A DNA stretch of 64,000 nucleotides from positions 62,001-126,000 of the forward strand of contig NZ_MTLG01000075.1 of NCBI RefSeq assembly GCF_002192695.1. Direction: 5' to 3'. Numbering within the stretch: position 1 is the stretch's first letter; the number at the start of each line of letters is the position of its first letter. Below, piece after piece: positions 9,115 to 18,408 of the stretch. Position numbers and translations under genes: made by a program. The notes under the pieces are model-generated. The model was not told the origin of the DNA. It made no database searches and saw only the letters and a program-made list of their open reading frames with translations. The stretch is from Achromobacter xylosoxidans (GTDB taxonomy: Bacteria; Pseudomonadota; Gammaproteobacteria; Burkholderiales; Burkholderiaceae_B).

Positions 9115-10394
9115 TGCACGTGCCTCGGCAGGAACAGCACCAATTCAGGTACGAAAGTCAGCAGCAGCATGACCGCGGTCATGGCCAGCATCATCCAGGA
9201 CAGCGGGCGCAGGGTCTGCATCATGTTGATGCCGCCGATCTTGCACGCGGCCATCAGGTCGACGCCGACCGGCGGCGTGTTGGCGCCGATGGCCATGTTG
9301 ATCGACAGCAGGATGCCGAAGTGCACCGGGTCGATGTTGTAGTGCGCCAGCACCGGCATCACCACGGGAGCGACGATGATGATGACCGGAATGGCTTCCA
9401 TGAAAGTGCCCAGGAGCAGCAGCACCACCGTCAGCACCAGCAGCACGGCAGTCTTGCTGTCGGTCCATTCGACCAGCAGCGTGGACAGCGCCTGCGGCAC
9501 CTGTTCGGCCACCAGCACCCAGGCGAACAGGCCCGACGCGCCGATGATGAGCAGGATGGAGGCGCTGCTTTCGCCGGTGGACTTGAGGTTGTCCCACAGC
9601 GACTTCAGGCTCAGCGTGCGGTACCAGAAGAAGCCGATCAGCAGGGCGTAGATGATGGCGCTGGAGGCGGCCTCGGTGGCGGTGAATATGCCGAAGCGGA
9701 TGCCGCCGATGATCAGCACCGGCACCATCAGGGCGGGCAGCGCGTCGACGGCGGCGGCGCGCAGCTCGGACCAGCTGAACGGCTGGCCGCCGGCCCAGTT
9801 GTGCTTGCGCGATTGCCAGATGGCCACGCCGATCAGCGACAGCCCCAGCAGGATCCCAGGGATGATGCCGGCCACGAACAGCTTGCCCACCGAGGTGTCG
9901 GTGATGGTGCCGTAGACGATCAGCACGATGCTGGGCGGAATGATGGTGGACGTCGCGCCGGCGCTGCCGACCAGGGCGCAGGAAAAGCCCTTGTCGTAGC
10001 CGCTGCGGGCCATGGCGGGCAGCAGCAGGCTGCCGATGGCGACCACGTCGGCCACGCCGGAACCGGACAGCGCGCCGAACATCAGGCAGGCAAGCACGGC
10101 CACCACCGCCAGGCCGCCCTTGATGTCGCCGACGATCGCGGCGCACAGGCGCACGATGCGCTGGGTCAGACCCGCGCCGTTCATCAGCTGCGCGGCCAGG
10201 ATGAAGAGCGGAATCGCCAGCAGCGTGAAGCTGTCCAGCCCCACCACGTACTGCTGCGCCGCCACCATCATGGGCGCGGAGTCGAAGACCGCCAGATAGG
10301 CCAGGCAGGACAGCACCAGGCCGAAAGCGATGGGCATGTCGATCAGCACCGTGATCGTGAACACGCCCATCAGGAAGAGAGCACCCGTAGACAT
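9111..10394 (-). CDS. dctM: TRAP transporter large permease (DctM)
   Basis: A 427-residue inner-membrane protein of typical DctM length with about a dozen hydrophobic segments. Family motifs are GALSGSGVADVVAIG, SAGATSTIIPPSI and the late GANTPPVGVDL. It carries the Na+-coupled translocation path for the acid delivered by the P subunit. The start is 4 bases from the Q-subunit stop. Confidence 0.96.
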   Translation of the reverse strand: MSTGALFLMGVFTITVLIDMPIAFGLVLSCLAYLAVFDSAPMMVAAQQYVVGLDSFTLLAIPLFILAAQLMNGAGLTQRIVRLCAAIVGDIKGGLAVVAVLACLMFGALSGSGVADVVAIGSLLLPAMARSGYDKGFSCALVGSAGATSTIIPPSIVLIVYGTITDTSVGKLFVAGIIPGILLGLSLIGVAIWQSRKHNWAGGQPFSWSELRAAAVDALPALMVPVLIIGGIRFGIFTATEAASSAIIYALLIGFFWYRTLSLKSLWDNLKSTGESSASILLIIGASGLFAWVLVAEQVPQALSTLLVEWTDSKTAVLLVLTVVLLLLGTFMEAIPVIIIVAPVVMPVLAHYNIDPVHFGILLSINMAIGANTPPVGVDLMAACKIGGINMMQTLRPLSWMMLAMTAVMLLLTFVPELVLFLPRHVQ

Positions 10395-10398
10395 CTTG

Positions 10399-10878
10399 TT
10401 AATCCTTTGCAGCGGCGGGAGCGGGCGAGAACAGCTGCGCCAGGTGCACCACGATGGTGATGGCGCAGGCGAAGGGCAGCGCCAGGTAGACGGTGCCGGC
10501 GGACACGTCCAGCGCGGGCAGGGTCTGGTCCATGGTCAGCTCGGCCAGCTGCCAGCCGGCGTAGCCCAGCGCCGCCAGGCCGACGATGATGAGCGCCTGG
10601 TTGATGCGTTCGAAGGCGTTGAGGATCCGGGGATTGCGCACCACGAACGGCAGCAGCCCGGCCATCAGGTGCGAACGCTCATAGCTGCAGACGACGCCGC
10701 CGATGAAGGCCGACCACACCAGCACCAGGCGCGGCAGTTCCTCGGCCCAGTGCGGCGTGGTGTGGGTGACGAAGCGGGCGAACACCACGTAGGAGATCAG
10801 GATCGCCAGCAAGGCCACCGCCAGGGCGGCGAAGGCCTTGCTGATGCCCGACAGGATCGCGGACAGTCGGTTGAGCAT
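10399..10878 (-). CDS. dctQ: TRAP transporter small permease (DctQ)
   Basis: A 159-residue four-helix membrane protein with the family's central motif of Trp-Glu-Glu-x-Pro-Arg type (HWAEELPRLVLVW). It partners the large permease encoded immediately after it. Its ATG shares one base with the TAA stop of the binding-protein gene (TAATG), which indicates coupling. Confidence 0.95.
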   Translation of the reverse strand: MLNRLSAILSGISKAFAALAVALLAILISYVVFARFVTHTTPHWAEELPRLVLVWSAFIGGVVCSYERSHLMAGLLPFVVRNPRILNAFERINQALIIVGLAALGYAGWQLAELTMDQTLPALDVSAGTVYLALPFACAITIVVHLAQLFSPAPAAAKD

Positions 10879-11873
10879 TACTTGGCCTCGCGGTACTTCT
10901 GCACCAGTGCCATCAGCTCGGGGCCATAGGTGACCGAGTAGGTCTTCCAGACGGGTTCCACGGCGGCGGCGAAGGCGGCCTTGTCGACCTCGTTGACCTG
11001 CATGCCCTTGTCCTTCAGCTGGGCGATGTACTGCTGGTCGCCGTCGGTAATCATCTGGCGTTGGGTGTCACGCCACTTGTCGGCGGCCGCCTGCACGATC
11101 TTCTTGTCCTCGGCCGAGAGGCGGTTCCAGACCGGCTTGGAGATGATCAGGTTGGCGGGACCCCAGACGTGGCCGGTCAGCGACAGGTACTTCTGCACTT
11201 CGAAGAAGGACGAGGTGTAGATGATGGACAGCGGATTTTCCTGGGCGTCGAACACCTTCTGCTGCAGGGCCGAATACAGTTCGCCGAAGGCCAGCGGCGC
11301 GGGGTTCGCGCCCAGCGCGGTAAAGGTGTCCAGGCGCATTTTGTCGGGCGTGACGCGGGTCTTCAGGCCGGCCAGGTCGGCGGGCTTGGCCACCGCGCCG
11401 CGGTTGTTGGTGACGTGGCGAAAGCCGTTTTCCCACCACGAGATGATGGTCAGGTTCTTCTTGTCGGCCAGCTTGGCCAGGGCCTCGCCCAGTTCGCCGT
11501 CGAACGCCTTGTAGGCCTGCTGCGAGGTGGACCAGGTGTAAGGCAGCTCGACCACGCCGAACTTGGGTTCGATGGGTTGCAGCGAACCCGAGCCGATGAT
11601 GGCCGCGCCCTGGCTGCCGATCTGCAGGCCTTCCAGCATGGTCTTTTCATTGCCCAGCTGGCCGCTGGGGAACAGCACGAAATTGACGCGGCCGGCGGTC
11701 TTTTCCTTGACCTCTGCGGCGAAGCCTTCGGCGGCCTTGTTCCAGCTGTGGCTGGGCGCCAGCACGTGGCCGAGCTTGATGTCCAGGGCGTGGGCCGACA
11801 GCGGCGCCAGGCCGGCGAGGGCGAGCAGGGCGGCGGCCAGCAGGGCCGGTTTCTTTTGAGGAGCGGTGGTCAT
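10878..11873 (-). CDS. dctP: TRAP transporter periplasmic binding protein (DctP)
   Basis: A 331-residue DctP-type receptor. The signal peptide ends near APLSAHA before LDIKLGH. The helix-strand segment GLKTRVTPDKM holds the conserved Arg that binds the ligand carboxylate, and FGELYSALQQKVFDAQEN is the family's hinge signature. The reading frame is open far upstream, but the first 350 codons are antisense to the beta-propeller gene; the ATG at 11873, with a GGAG-type site, begins the signal peptide. Confidence 0.95.
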   Translation of the reverse strand: MTTAPQKKPALLAAALLALAGLAPLSAHALDIKLGHVLAPSHSWNKAAEGFAAEVKEKTAGRVNFVLFPSGQLGNEKTMLEGLQIGSQGAAIIGSGSLQPIEPKFGVVELPYTWSTSQQAYKAFDGELGEALAKLADKKNLTIISWWENGFRHVTNNRGAVAKPADLAGLKTRVTPDKMRLDTFTALGANPAPLAFGELYSALQQKVFDAQENPLSIIYTSSFFEVQKYLSLTGHVWGPANLIISKPVWNRLSAEDKKIVQAAADKWRDTQRQMITDGDQQYIAQLKDKGMQVNEVDKAAFAAAVEPVWKTYSVTYGPELMALVQKYREAK

Positions 11874-11908
11874 GGCGGAACTCCAGGAGCAGGGTGGGAT
11901 GGTTGGGG

Positions 11909-13045
11909 TCAGTAGGATTGGGCGCGCATCGAGGCGGGCCGTCCGGGCAGGGCGATGCGGGTGCCGGTGTCGCTCAGGCCGTGGTCGCCCACGGCGAGGA
12001 CCTGCATTTCGGCATCCAGGAAATTGCCGACGTAGAGGTAGCGGCTGTCGGGGCTGAAGGCCACGCCCTCGGGCAGCGCGCCGACCTCGATGGTGCCGGC
12101 GCGGGTCACGCACTGGCCGTCGATGCGCAGCAGCACGATCTGGCCGCGCGGGTGGTGGAACCAGGCGCTGGAGGGGTTGTTCGAACCTTGCACGATGGCG
12201 ACCGCGGCATGGCGGCCGTCGGGGCTGATGGCGATGCCTTCGGGGCCGTCCTCGACCATGAGGCGGTCGATCACGCGCGGCGGATCGGCGCGCAGGTCCA
12301 CCACGCTGACCGAATCCGCATGGCCGTCCGACGCGGTCGGGCTGCCCATGTCCACCACCAGCGCCAACGCGCCGTCTGGCGACACCACCAGGTTGAACGG
12401 CACGAGACCCGTGGTCAGGTCTTCGGCGGGATCGTGGGTCACCACGGGCTGCGCGCCGCTTTCGTCGATACGCAGCACACCCAGGCGGTGCGTGTCGGTC
12501 TTGACCACGAAGGCGCGGCGGCCGTCGGCGGCAAAGGACACGGCCACGACAGGGGTGCCTACGTCCACTTCGCCGCAGACCTCGGCGCGCTTGCCTGCGA
12601 TGCGCAGCACCGACACCGAGCGGCCGGTTTTGTTTGCCACCAGCGCCAGCGTGCCGGCGCGGTTGATGGACAGGCCAGAAGGTTGCAGGCCCAGCTCCAG
12701 CCGCTGCACGATGGCGGGCGGATTGGCTTCCAGGTCGATCACGTACAGGCCGCGCCCGGGCTCGGGCTGCCAGCCGGCGCCGTCGGCGCGCGCGCGCCAG
12801 TCCATGGAATCCGCGATCAGGCCCAGGCGCTGGTCCGGCGTGACCGCCAGGTTGACCGGCGGGCCGAACAGCGAGTTGGGCAGGGACAAGGTGGCGACCA
12901 GTTCCGGCGCGGCGGGATTCGCGCCGGCGTCGTAGACGCACAGGCTGTCGTTGCCGGGGGCCAGGAAGCGGATCTGGCCGTCGTCCCAGGTGACCTTCTG
13001 GTCGTTGCCGACCAGCAGCAGGTGGCGGGTGGCGGGCGCGGTCAT
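11909..13045 (-). CDS. Beta-propeller (YncE/lactonase-like) protein, cytoplasmic
   Basis: A 378-residue protein made of repeated WD/YVTN-like blades. Recurring turns include VSPDGALALVVD, ISPDGRHAAVAI and FSPDSRYLYVGN at 40-60-residue intervals. There is no signal peptide, whereas many YncE-like propellers are exported, so a cytoplasmic place is inferred. The start overlaps the stop of the peptide ABC ATPase (ATGA) and the TRAP receptor follows after 35 bases. Function is unknown; a lactonase or a scaffold are guesses from the fold. Confidence 0.78.
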   Translation of the reverse strand: MTAPATRHLLLVGNDQKVTWDDGQIRFLAPGNDSLCVYDAGANPAAPELVATLSLPNSLFGPPVNLAVTPDQRLGLIADSMDWRARADGAGWQPEPGRGLYVIDLEANPPAIVQRLELGLQPSGLSINRAGTLALVANKTGRSVSVLRIAGKRAEVCGEVDVGTPVVAVSFAADGRRAFVVKTDTHRLGVLRIDESGAQPVVTHDPAEDLTTGLVPFNLVVSPDGALALVVDMGSPTASDGHADSVSVVDLRADPPRVIDRLMVEDGPEGIAISPDGRHAAVAIVQGSNNPSSAWFHHPRGQIVLLRIDGQCVTRAGTIEVGALPEGVAFSPDSRYLYVGNFLDAEMQVLAVGDHGLSDTGTRIALPGRPASMRAQSY

Positions 13046-13854
13046 GCCGCGAGCTCCTGCGCCTGCGGCACCGCCAGGGTGGCGCCGATGAGCTGCCGCG
13101 TGTACGGGTGGACCGGCTCGAAATACACCTGGCTGGCGGGGCCGCGCTCGACCACGCGGCCGCCTTGCAGCACCACGATCTCGTCGGCGATGTGCTGCAC
13201 CACGGCCAGGTTGTGGCTGATGAACAGATAGCCCAGGCCGCGTTCGCGCTGCAGCTCCATCAAGAGGTTCAGGATTTGCGCCTGCACCGACACGTCCAGC
13301 GCGGAAGTGGGTTCGTCGCAGATCAGCAGCTGCGGCTCCAGCATCAGGGCGCGCGCGATGGCCACGCGCTGGCGCTGGCCGCCGGACAGCTCGCGCGGAT
13401 AGCGCGCGGCGAAGGCCGGCACCAGGCCCACGGCATCCATCATGCGGCGCACCGACGCTGCCTGCGAGGCCGCGTTGCCGATGCCATGCGTGCGCAGCGG
13501 CGCGGTCAGGATCTCGCTGATGCTGCGGCGCGGGTTGAGCGAGGAATACGGATCCTGGAACACCATCTGGATGCGGCGGGCGCGGGCGCGCGCCGGCATG
13601 GCCGCCAGCGGCTTGCCGTCCAGCAACGCCTGGCCTTGCGTGGGCGCCAGCAGGCCCAGCATCAGCTTGGCGATGGTGGACTTGCCGCTGCCCGACTCGC
13701 CAACGAGGCCGATGGTCTGGCCGGCGGGCACGTGCAGGTCGATGTCATGCAGGATGCGCGGCGCCGGCCGGCGCGAGAACAGGCCGGCGCGGCCGTACTG
13801 GAAGCACAGCGCGTTCAGGCTGATGCTGGCGGAAGTGGCGGACGGGCTGCTCAT
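13042..13854 (-). CDS. Peptide-type ABC transporter ATPase (DppF/OppF-like)
   Basis: A 270-residue ATP-binding subunit with Walker A GESGSGKS, signature LSGGQRQRV, Walker B LLICDEPTSALD and an H-loop (ISHNLAVV). The start at 13854 is chosen over an upstream in-frame ATG because it has an AGGAG site and overlaps the preceding stop (ATGA). With the DppD-like protein it would form the heterodimeric motor of the importer. Confidence 0.94.
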   Translation of the reverse strand: MSSPSATSASISLNALCFQYGRAGLFSRRPAPRILHDIDLHVPAGQTIGLVGESGSGKSTIAKLMLGLLAPTQGQALLDGKPLAAMPARARARRIQMVFQDPYSSLNPRRSISEILTAPLRTHGIGNAASQAASVRRMMDAVGLVPAFAARYPRELSGGQRQRVAIARALMLEPQLLICDEPTSALDVSVQAQILNLLMELQRERGLGYLFISHNLAVVQHIADEIVVLQGGRVVERGPASQVYFEPVHPYTRQLIGATLAVPQAQELAA

Positions 13855-14849
13855 GCCGTGGCTCCTAGGCGCAGGGCGCCGGGTTTGATGCACAGGCAGC
13901 GGTGTCCGCCCTGCACGCGCGCGGGAAAGGGCTGGGCGCAGCGGGCTTCCGCGGCCGGGCAGCGCTCGCGGAAGGCGCAGCCACGGATGGCGGTGTCCAG
14001 CGAGGGCACGGCGCCCGCAATGGTCGGCAGGTCGGCGCGCGGCGCGGTTCGTCCGGGCTGGGGAATGCAGTTCAGCAGCATGGCGGTGTAGGGGTGGCTG
14101 GGTTGCTCCAGCACCTCGCGCACGCTGCCGCCTTCGACGATGTCGCCCGCGTACATGACGATGACATGGTCGGCGATGCGCGCCACCAGGCCCATGTCAT
14201 GGGAGATGAACACCATCCCCAGGCCGAACTCGGCCTGGATGTCGCGCAACAGGTCCAGCAGCTCGGCCTGCACGGTGACGTCCAGCGCGGTGGTGGGTTC
14301 GTCGGCGATCAGCAGCTCGGGACCGCACATGAGCGCCATCGCGATCATGACGCGCTGGCGCAGTCCGCCCGAGAGTTCAAAGGGATACTGCCGCATGCGG
14401 TCGCGGGGATTGGCGATGCCGACGCGCCGCAGCAGGTATTCGGCGCGCTCCTCGGCCGCGCGGCGGCTGACGCGCTTGTGCCGGCGCAGCACGTCGACCA
14501 GCTGGGTGCCGATGGGGAACACCGGGTTCAGCGAGGTCATCGGGTCCTGGAAGATCATGGCGATGCGGGCGCCGCGCAGTTGCGCCAGGGCGGCCGGTGT
14601 CAGCGTGGCCAAATCCTGGCCGGCAAACTCCAGCTTGGCCACGCGGCGGCGCGCGGCCGCCGGCAGCAGGTCCAGCAGCGCCAGCGCGGTCAGCGACTTG
14701 CCGCAGCCCGATTCGCCGACGATGCACAGCGTCTTGCCGCGCTCCAGGCTGAAGTCCACCGCGCGCACCACGTGCTTGACGTGGGTGGGCGTCTGGATGT
14801 CGATGTGCAGGTCCTGGACCCGCAGCAGGGGATGGCTGGTGTCGGTCAT
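13851..14849 (-). CDS. Peptide-type ABC transporter ATPase (DppD/OppD-like)
   Basis: A 332-residue ATPase with Walker A GESGCGKS, signature LSGGLRQRV and Walker B LLIADEPTTALD. It has the C-terminal oligopeptide-family extension with the Cys cluster GCAFRERCPAAEARC, which in DppD/OppD relatives can hold an iron-sulfur cluster. It begins 4 bases after the permease gene. Confidence 0.95.
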   Translation of the reverse strand: MTDTSHPLLRVQDLHIDIQTPTHVKHVVRAVDFSLERGKTLCIVGESGCGKSLTALALLDLLPAAARRRVAKLEFAGQDLATLTPAALAQLRGARIAMIFQDPMTSLNPVFPIGTQLVDVLRRHKRVSRRAAEERAEYLLRRVGIANPRDRMRQYPFELSGGLRQRVMIAMALMCGPELLIADEPTTALDVTVQAELLDLLRDIQAEFGLGMVFISHDMGLVARIADHVIVMYAGDIVEGGSVREVLEQPSHPYTAMLLNCIPQPGRTAPRADLPTIAGAVPSLDTAIRGCAFRERCPAAEARCAQPFPARVQGGHRCLCIKPGALRLGATA

Positions 14850-14853
14850 GGGA

Positions 14854-15723
14854 TCAGCCTTTCTTCATTTGCACGGCGCGCAGCGATTCGCCGGCACGGT
14901 TCACGCACAGCACCAGCACGAACAGCACCACGCTGGGGATCACCACCAGCGAGGGCTGGAACAGCATGTTTTCCTTGCCCTCGGCGATCATCAGGCCCAG
15001 CGACGGCATCGGCGCCGGCACGCCCAGGCCCAGGAACGACAGCGAGGCCTCCAGCGTGATCGCCATGGCGGCGTCCACGGTGCCGATGATGAGCAGGTTG
15101 CCCACCAGATTGGGCAGGATGTCGCGCCAGATGATCTGCAGGTGGGTGCAGCCCTGCAAGCGCGAGGCCGTGACGAACTCGGCGTTGCGCAGGCCGGCCG
15201 CCATGGTGCGGGCCACCAGCGCATAGCGTTCCCACAGCAGCAGGCCCAGCACCAGCACCACCACGGTGAGCGAGGCGCCCACCACCGACACCACCGCCAG
15301 CGCCACCAGGATGATGGGCAGCGCCAGGCGCGCGGTGATCAGGAAGGACACGGCGCGGTCCACCGCGCCGCCGAAGTAGCCGGCGGCCACGCCCAGCGTG
15401 GTGCCGATCAGTCCGCCCATCAGCGCGACCGACAGGCCGATCAGCGCCGACACCCGCACGCCGTACAGCGCGCGCGCCAGCACGTCGCGGCCCAGCTGGT
15501 CGGTGCCGAGTATGTGGTTCCAGCTGCCGTCTTCGCCCCAGACGGGCTCCTGCAGCCGTGCCAGCAGGTCCTGCGTGTACGGGTCGTGCGGCACCAGGTA
15601 GGGGCCCAGCAGGCCGGCCAGCACCAGCAGCGCCAGCATGGCCAGGCCCAGGTTGCGGCCCAGGCGGGCCGCTCGTGCGCCGCGCGAGCGGACGGGAAAG
15701 GAGGAGGCGATGACGCTGCTCAT
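14854..15723 (-). CDS. Peptide-type ABC transporter permease (DppC-like)
   Basis: A 289-residue inner-membrane permease. It has the N-terminal anchor helix, the periplasmic segment LGTDQLGRDVLARALYG typical of DppC/OppC, and five further helices with the EAA loop near EFVTASRLQG. The frame is open further upstream, but the ATG at 15723 overlaps the DppB-like stop (ATGA) and gives the family length. Confidence 0.94.
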   Translation of the reverse strand: MSSVIASSFPVRSRGARAARLGRNLGLAMLALLVLAGLLGPYLVPHDPYTQDLLARLQEPVWGEDGSWNHILGTDQLGRDVLARALYGVRVSALIGLSVALMGGLIGTTLGVAAGYFGGAVDRAVSFLITARLALPIILVALAVVSVVGASLTVVVLVLGLLLWERYALVARTMAAGLRNAEFVTASRLQGCTHLQIIWRDILPNLVGNLLIIGTVDAAMAITLEASLSFLGLGVPAPMPSLGLMIAEGKENMLFQPSLVVIPSVVLFVLVLCVNRAGESLRAVQMKKG

Positions 15724-16637
15724 GAGGAAACTCGCACGCGGGGGTCGAGCCAACCGTTGATCAGGTCGGCGACCAGGGTCAGGACGATGTAGATCAGGGC
15801 GAAGATCAGGATCAGCGCCTGCATCGTGGGAAAGTCGCCGCGCAGGATCGAGGTCCAGGCCAGCAGGCCCGCGCCGTTGATGGCGAACACGGTCTCGATG
15901 ACGACGGAGCCTGCCAGCAGCGTGCCCATCTGGGCCGCGGCCAGCGACACCAGCGGCCGCAGGGCGTTGCGCAGCGCGTACTTGAGCACCACGCTTGCGC
16001 CGCCCAGGCCCATGGCGCGCGCGGTGCGGATGTAGTCGGTGGCCAGCACGGTTTCCATCTCGGACTTCATCAGCCGCAGCATCGCCGGCATGGCGAACAA
16101 CCCCAGCGCGGTGACCGGCATCACGTAGTGCTTCCAGCTGTCGAAGCCCGAGGCCGGCAGCCATTGGTTGCGCACGCTGAAGAGGATGATGAGCAGGAAG
16201 GCCAGGCAGAAGGGCGGCATGGCCTGGGCGCAGGCCGACAGCAGCATGGTGGCGCGGTCGATCAGCGAGCCGCGGCGCAATCCGGCCAGCACGCCCAGCG
16301 GAATCGCCAGCAGCAGCGCGAACAGCATGGCGGCCAGGCCCAGCTTGGCGGTGGCGGGGAAATGCTGGGTCAGCAGTTCGGCCACCGGGCGGCTGAAGTA
16401 CAGGCTGTCGCCGAAGTCGCCGCGGGCGACGCCGCCCAGCCAGCGGCCGTACTGGACCAGGATCGGGTCGTTGAAGCCGTGCAGCTGGGCCAGGCGGGCC
16501 GCGTCGGCGGCGCTGCCTTCACCGGCCAGGCGCGCCGCCGGGTTGCCGGAGGCGAACACCAGCGAGAAGCTGATCAGCGAGACGAACACCACCAGCAGCG
16601 CGGACACCACCAGGCGGCGAAACAGGAATGCAATCAT
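15720..16637 (-). CDS. Peptide-type ABC transporter permease (DppB-like)
   Basis: A 305-residue permease with the DppB N-terminus (MIAFLFRRLVVSALLVV) and six predicted helices. The EAA motif is near DYIRTARAMGLG and the C-terminal segment is VNGWLDPRVR-like (INGWLDPRVRVSS). It follows the binding protein by 86 bases with no other gene between. Confidence 0.94.
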   Translation of the reverse strand: MIAFLFRRLVVSALLVVFVSLISFSLVFASGNPAARLAGEGSAADAARLAQLHGFNDPILVQYGRWLGGVARGDFGDSLYFSRPVAELLTQHFPATAKLGLAAMLFALLLAIPLGVLAGLRRGSLIDRATMLLSACAQAMPPFCLAFLLIILFSVRNQWLPASGFDSWKHYVMPVTALGLFAMPAMLRLMKSEMETVLATDYIRTARAMGLGGASVVLKYALRNALRPLVSLAAAQMGTLLAGSVVIETVFAINGAGLLAWTSILRGDFPTMQALILIFALIYIVLTLVADLINGWLDPRVRVSS

Positions 16638-16723
16638 GGGACTTACCTATGACGGAGTGCGCCGCAGCGGCCGGCGTTCCCGCCCGCATGGGCAGGGACG
16701 CGCGGCCATGCCGGCGGGGCCGG

Positions 16724-18229
16724 TCAGTTCCAGCGGGCCTTGTAGAAACGCGGGAACTCGTCGCCGTCGACCGAGAAATTCAGGTCCTTGGACTGCACGG
16801 CGTTGAGCGAGTGGTTCCACAGCGGCACCCAGTAGGCCTGGTCGGCCACGATCTTCTGGGCGGCGGCGTAGTTCTTGGCGCGCAGCTCGCGGTCCACGGA
16901 GGTGTCGGCGGTTTCCAGGTACTTGATGACTTCCGGATTGCGCGCCTGATCGTCCGGGCCGCCGCGGAAGAAGTTGCTGGTCGACAGCGCCGCGTCGGCG
17001 ATGCCGTAGGAGCCCCAGTTGGACGACAGCATGGCGATCTTGCCTTCGCGCCAGTTGGTCATGGCGGTGCCGTACTGCTGTTCGACCAGGTTGAGCTTGA
17101 TGCCGGCCTGCGCCATCTGCGCGGCGGCGGCGTCCAGAATGGCGCGCGGCGGGGCCGAGATCACCAGGTCCAGCGTCACGCCGTTGGGGTAGCCGGCCTG
17201 GGCCAGCAGCTGCTTGGCGCGGGCCGGGTCGAACTTGTAGGACTGCACGTCGGCGGCGCAGCCGAACTGGGCCGGGTTGCAGGCCGCGTTGATCACCTTG
17301 GAGGCGCCGCCCACCAGGGCTTTGCGGATGGCTTCGCGGTCGATGGCGTAGTTGATGGCCTGGCGCACTTCCTGCTTGGCCAGCGGCGACTTGCCGTCGT
17401 CCGCGCGGGGGTTCAGCGAGATATAGCTGATACGCATGATGCTGCTGCTCTTGACCGTGACGGCCGGCTGCTTTTCCATGCGCTTGGCTACGTCGGGCGG
17501 CACGCGCCAGATCCAGTCCAGGCCGCCGGACAGCATCTCGGCGTACTGGGTGTTGGCGTCCGGCAGCACGCGCACCACCAGCTTCTGCACGGCCGGCTTG
17601 GGGCCGAAGTAGTCCTCGAAGCGTTCGTACACGTAGCGGCTGCCGGGCTGGCTTTCGACCAGGCGGTAGGGGCCGGTGCCGATGGGCTTGGCGCCCATGT
17701 CGGACTGGTTGGCCTCGTAGTACTTGCGCGGATAGATCGGCAGGTTTTCCGACAGCATCTCCAGCGCCAGCGGGTACGGCGTCTTCATCTTGATGCGCAC
17801 CGTGTCGTCGGAAGCCTTTTCAGCCTTGGCGATCCAGGCTACCTGGTTCTGGAAGCGCGCCTTGTAGCCTTCCGAGGACACCAGGTTCAAGGTGTACAGC
17901 ACGTCGTCCATGGTCAGGAGCGACCCGTCGTGGAACTTCACATCCTTGCGGATCGGCAGTTCGATGGTGGTGTCGTCCACGAACTTGTAGCCGGTGGCGA
18001 TGGCCGGGCCGAACTCTCCCGTGTCCTGGTTCTTCTGCAGCAGCCCCGAGAACACCATGCGCGCCAGCGCCAGGCCCGGACGGTCCGATTCCTTGTACGC
18101 GTCCAGCGTGGCGGGCGCCGCGTCGAAGGCGATGTTGAGGGAGTTGTCAGCCTTGTTGGCCTGGGCGGCATGGGCGCCAAGCGCCAATAGCGCCGCGCTC
18201 AAAAGCTTCACGGTACGGGTCAGCTGCAT
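16724..18229 (-). CDS. Peptide/nickel-type ABC binding protein (SBP_bac_5)
   Basis: A 501-residue periplasmic receptor with a signal peptide (LGAHAAQA before NKADNSLNIA) and the family segments DVKFHDGSLLTMDDVLYTL and GTGPYRLVESQPG. Family ligands include peptides, glutathione and other amides or opines. The ATG at 18229 has AAGGTG upstream and begins the signal peptide. It is the first gene of the long catabolic unit. Confidence 0.95.
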   Translation of the reverse strand: MQLTRTVKLLSAALLALGAHAAQANKADNSLNIAFDAAPATLDAYKESDRPGLALARMVFSGLLQKNQDTGEFGPAIATGYKFVDDTTIELPIRKDVKFHDGSLLTMDDVLYTLNLVSSEGYKARFQNQVAWIAKAEKASDDTVRIKMKTPYPLALEMLSENLPIYPRKYYEANQSDMGAKPIGTGPYRLVESQPGSRYVYERFEDYFGPKPAVQKLVVRVLPDANTQYAEMLSGGLDWIWRVPPDVAKRMEKQPAVTVKSSSIMRISYISLNPRADDGKSPLAKQEVRQAINYAIDREAIRKALVGGASKVINAACNPAQFGCAADVQSYKFDPARAKQLLAQAGYPNGVTLDLVISAPPRAILDAAAAQMAQAGIKLNLVEQQYGTAMTNWREGKIAMLSSNWGSYGIADAALSTSNFFRGGPDDQARNPEVIKYLETADTSVDRELRAKNYAAAQKIVADQAYWVPLWNHSLNAVQSKDLNFSVDGDEFPRFYKARWN

Positions 18230-18408
18230 GTTTTCACCTTGATGTGTTTTAGGTATGGGACTTACGGGCACTGCGGAACTGCTGTTTGCGTATCGGCGGG
18301 CAAGCCGCTCCCCTTGCCGCAGGCGGCGCGTTTTGCGCCGGCGGTGCTTGCACGGGTCGGTAGGGAAAGGGGCCTGGGCGTCAGGCCAGGATTCAGGCGT
18401 TCATCAAA
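18230..18408. other. 179-bp leader between GntR gene and operon start
   Basis: No gene is seen. The stretch contains two short stem-loops, GGCAAG/CTTGCC near 18297-18317 and CGGCGC/GCGCCG at 18324-18340. Neither has a T-run on the minus strand. They could shape the leader mRNA of the operon or modulate read-through from the GntR gene. Confidence 0.4.

Noticed and set aside
18324-18340. Stem-loop as a terminator of the GntR gene
   Set aside because: No T-run follows it on the minus strand, so read-through into the operon is more likely.
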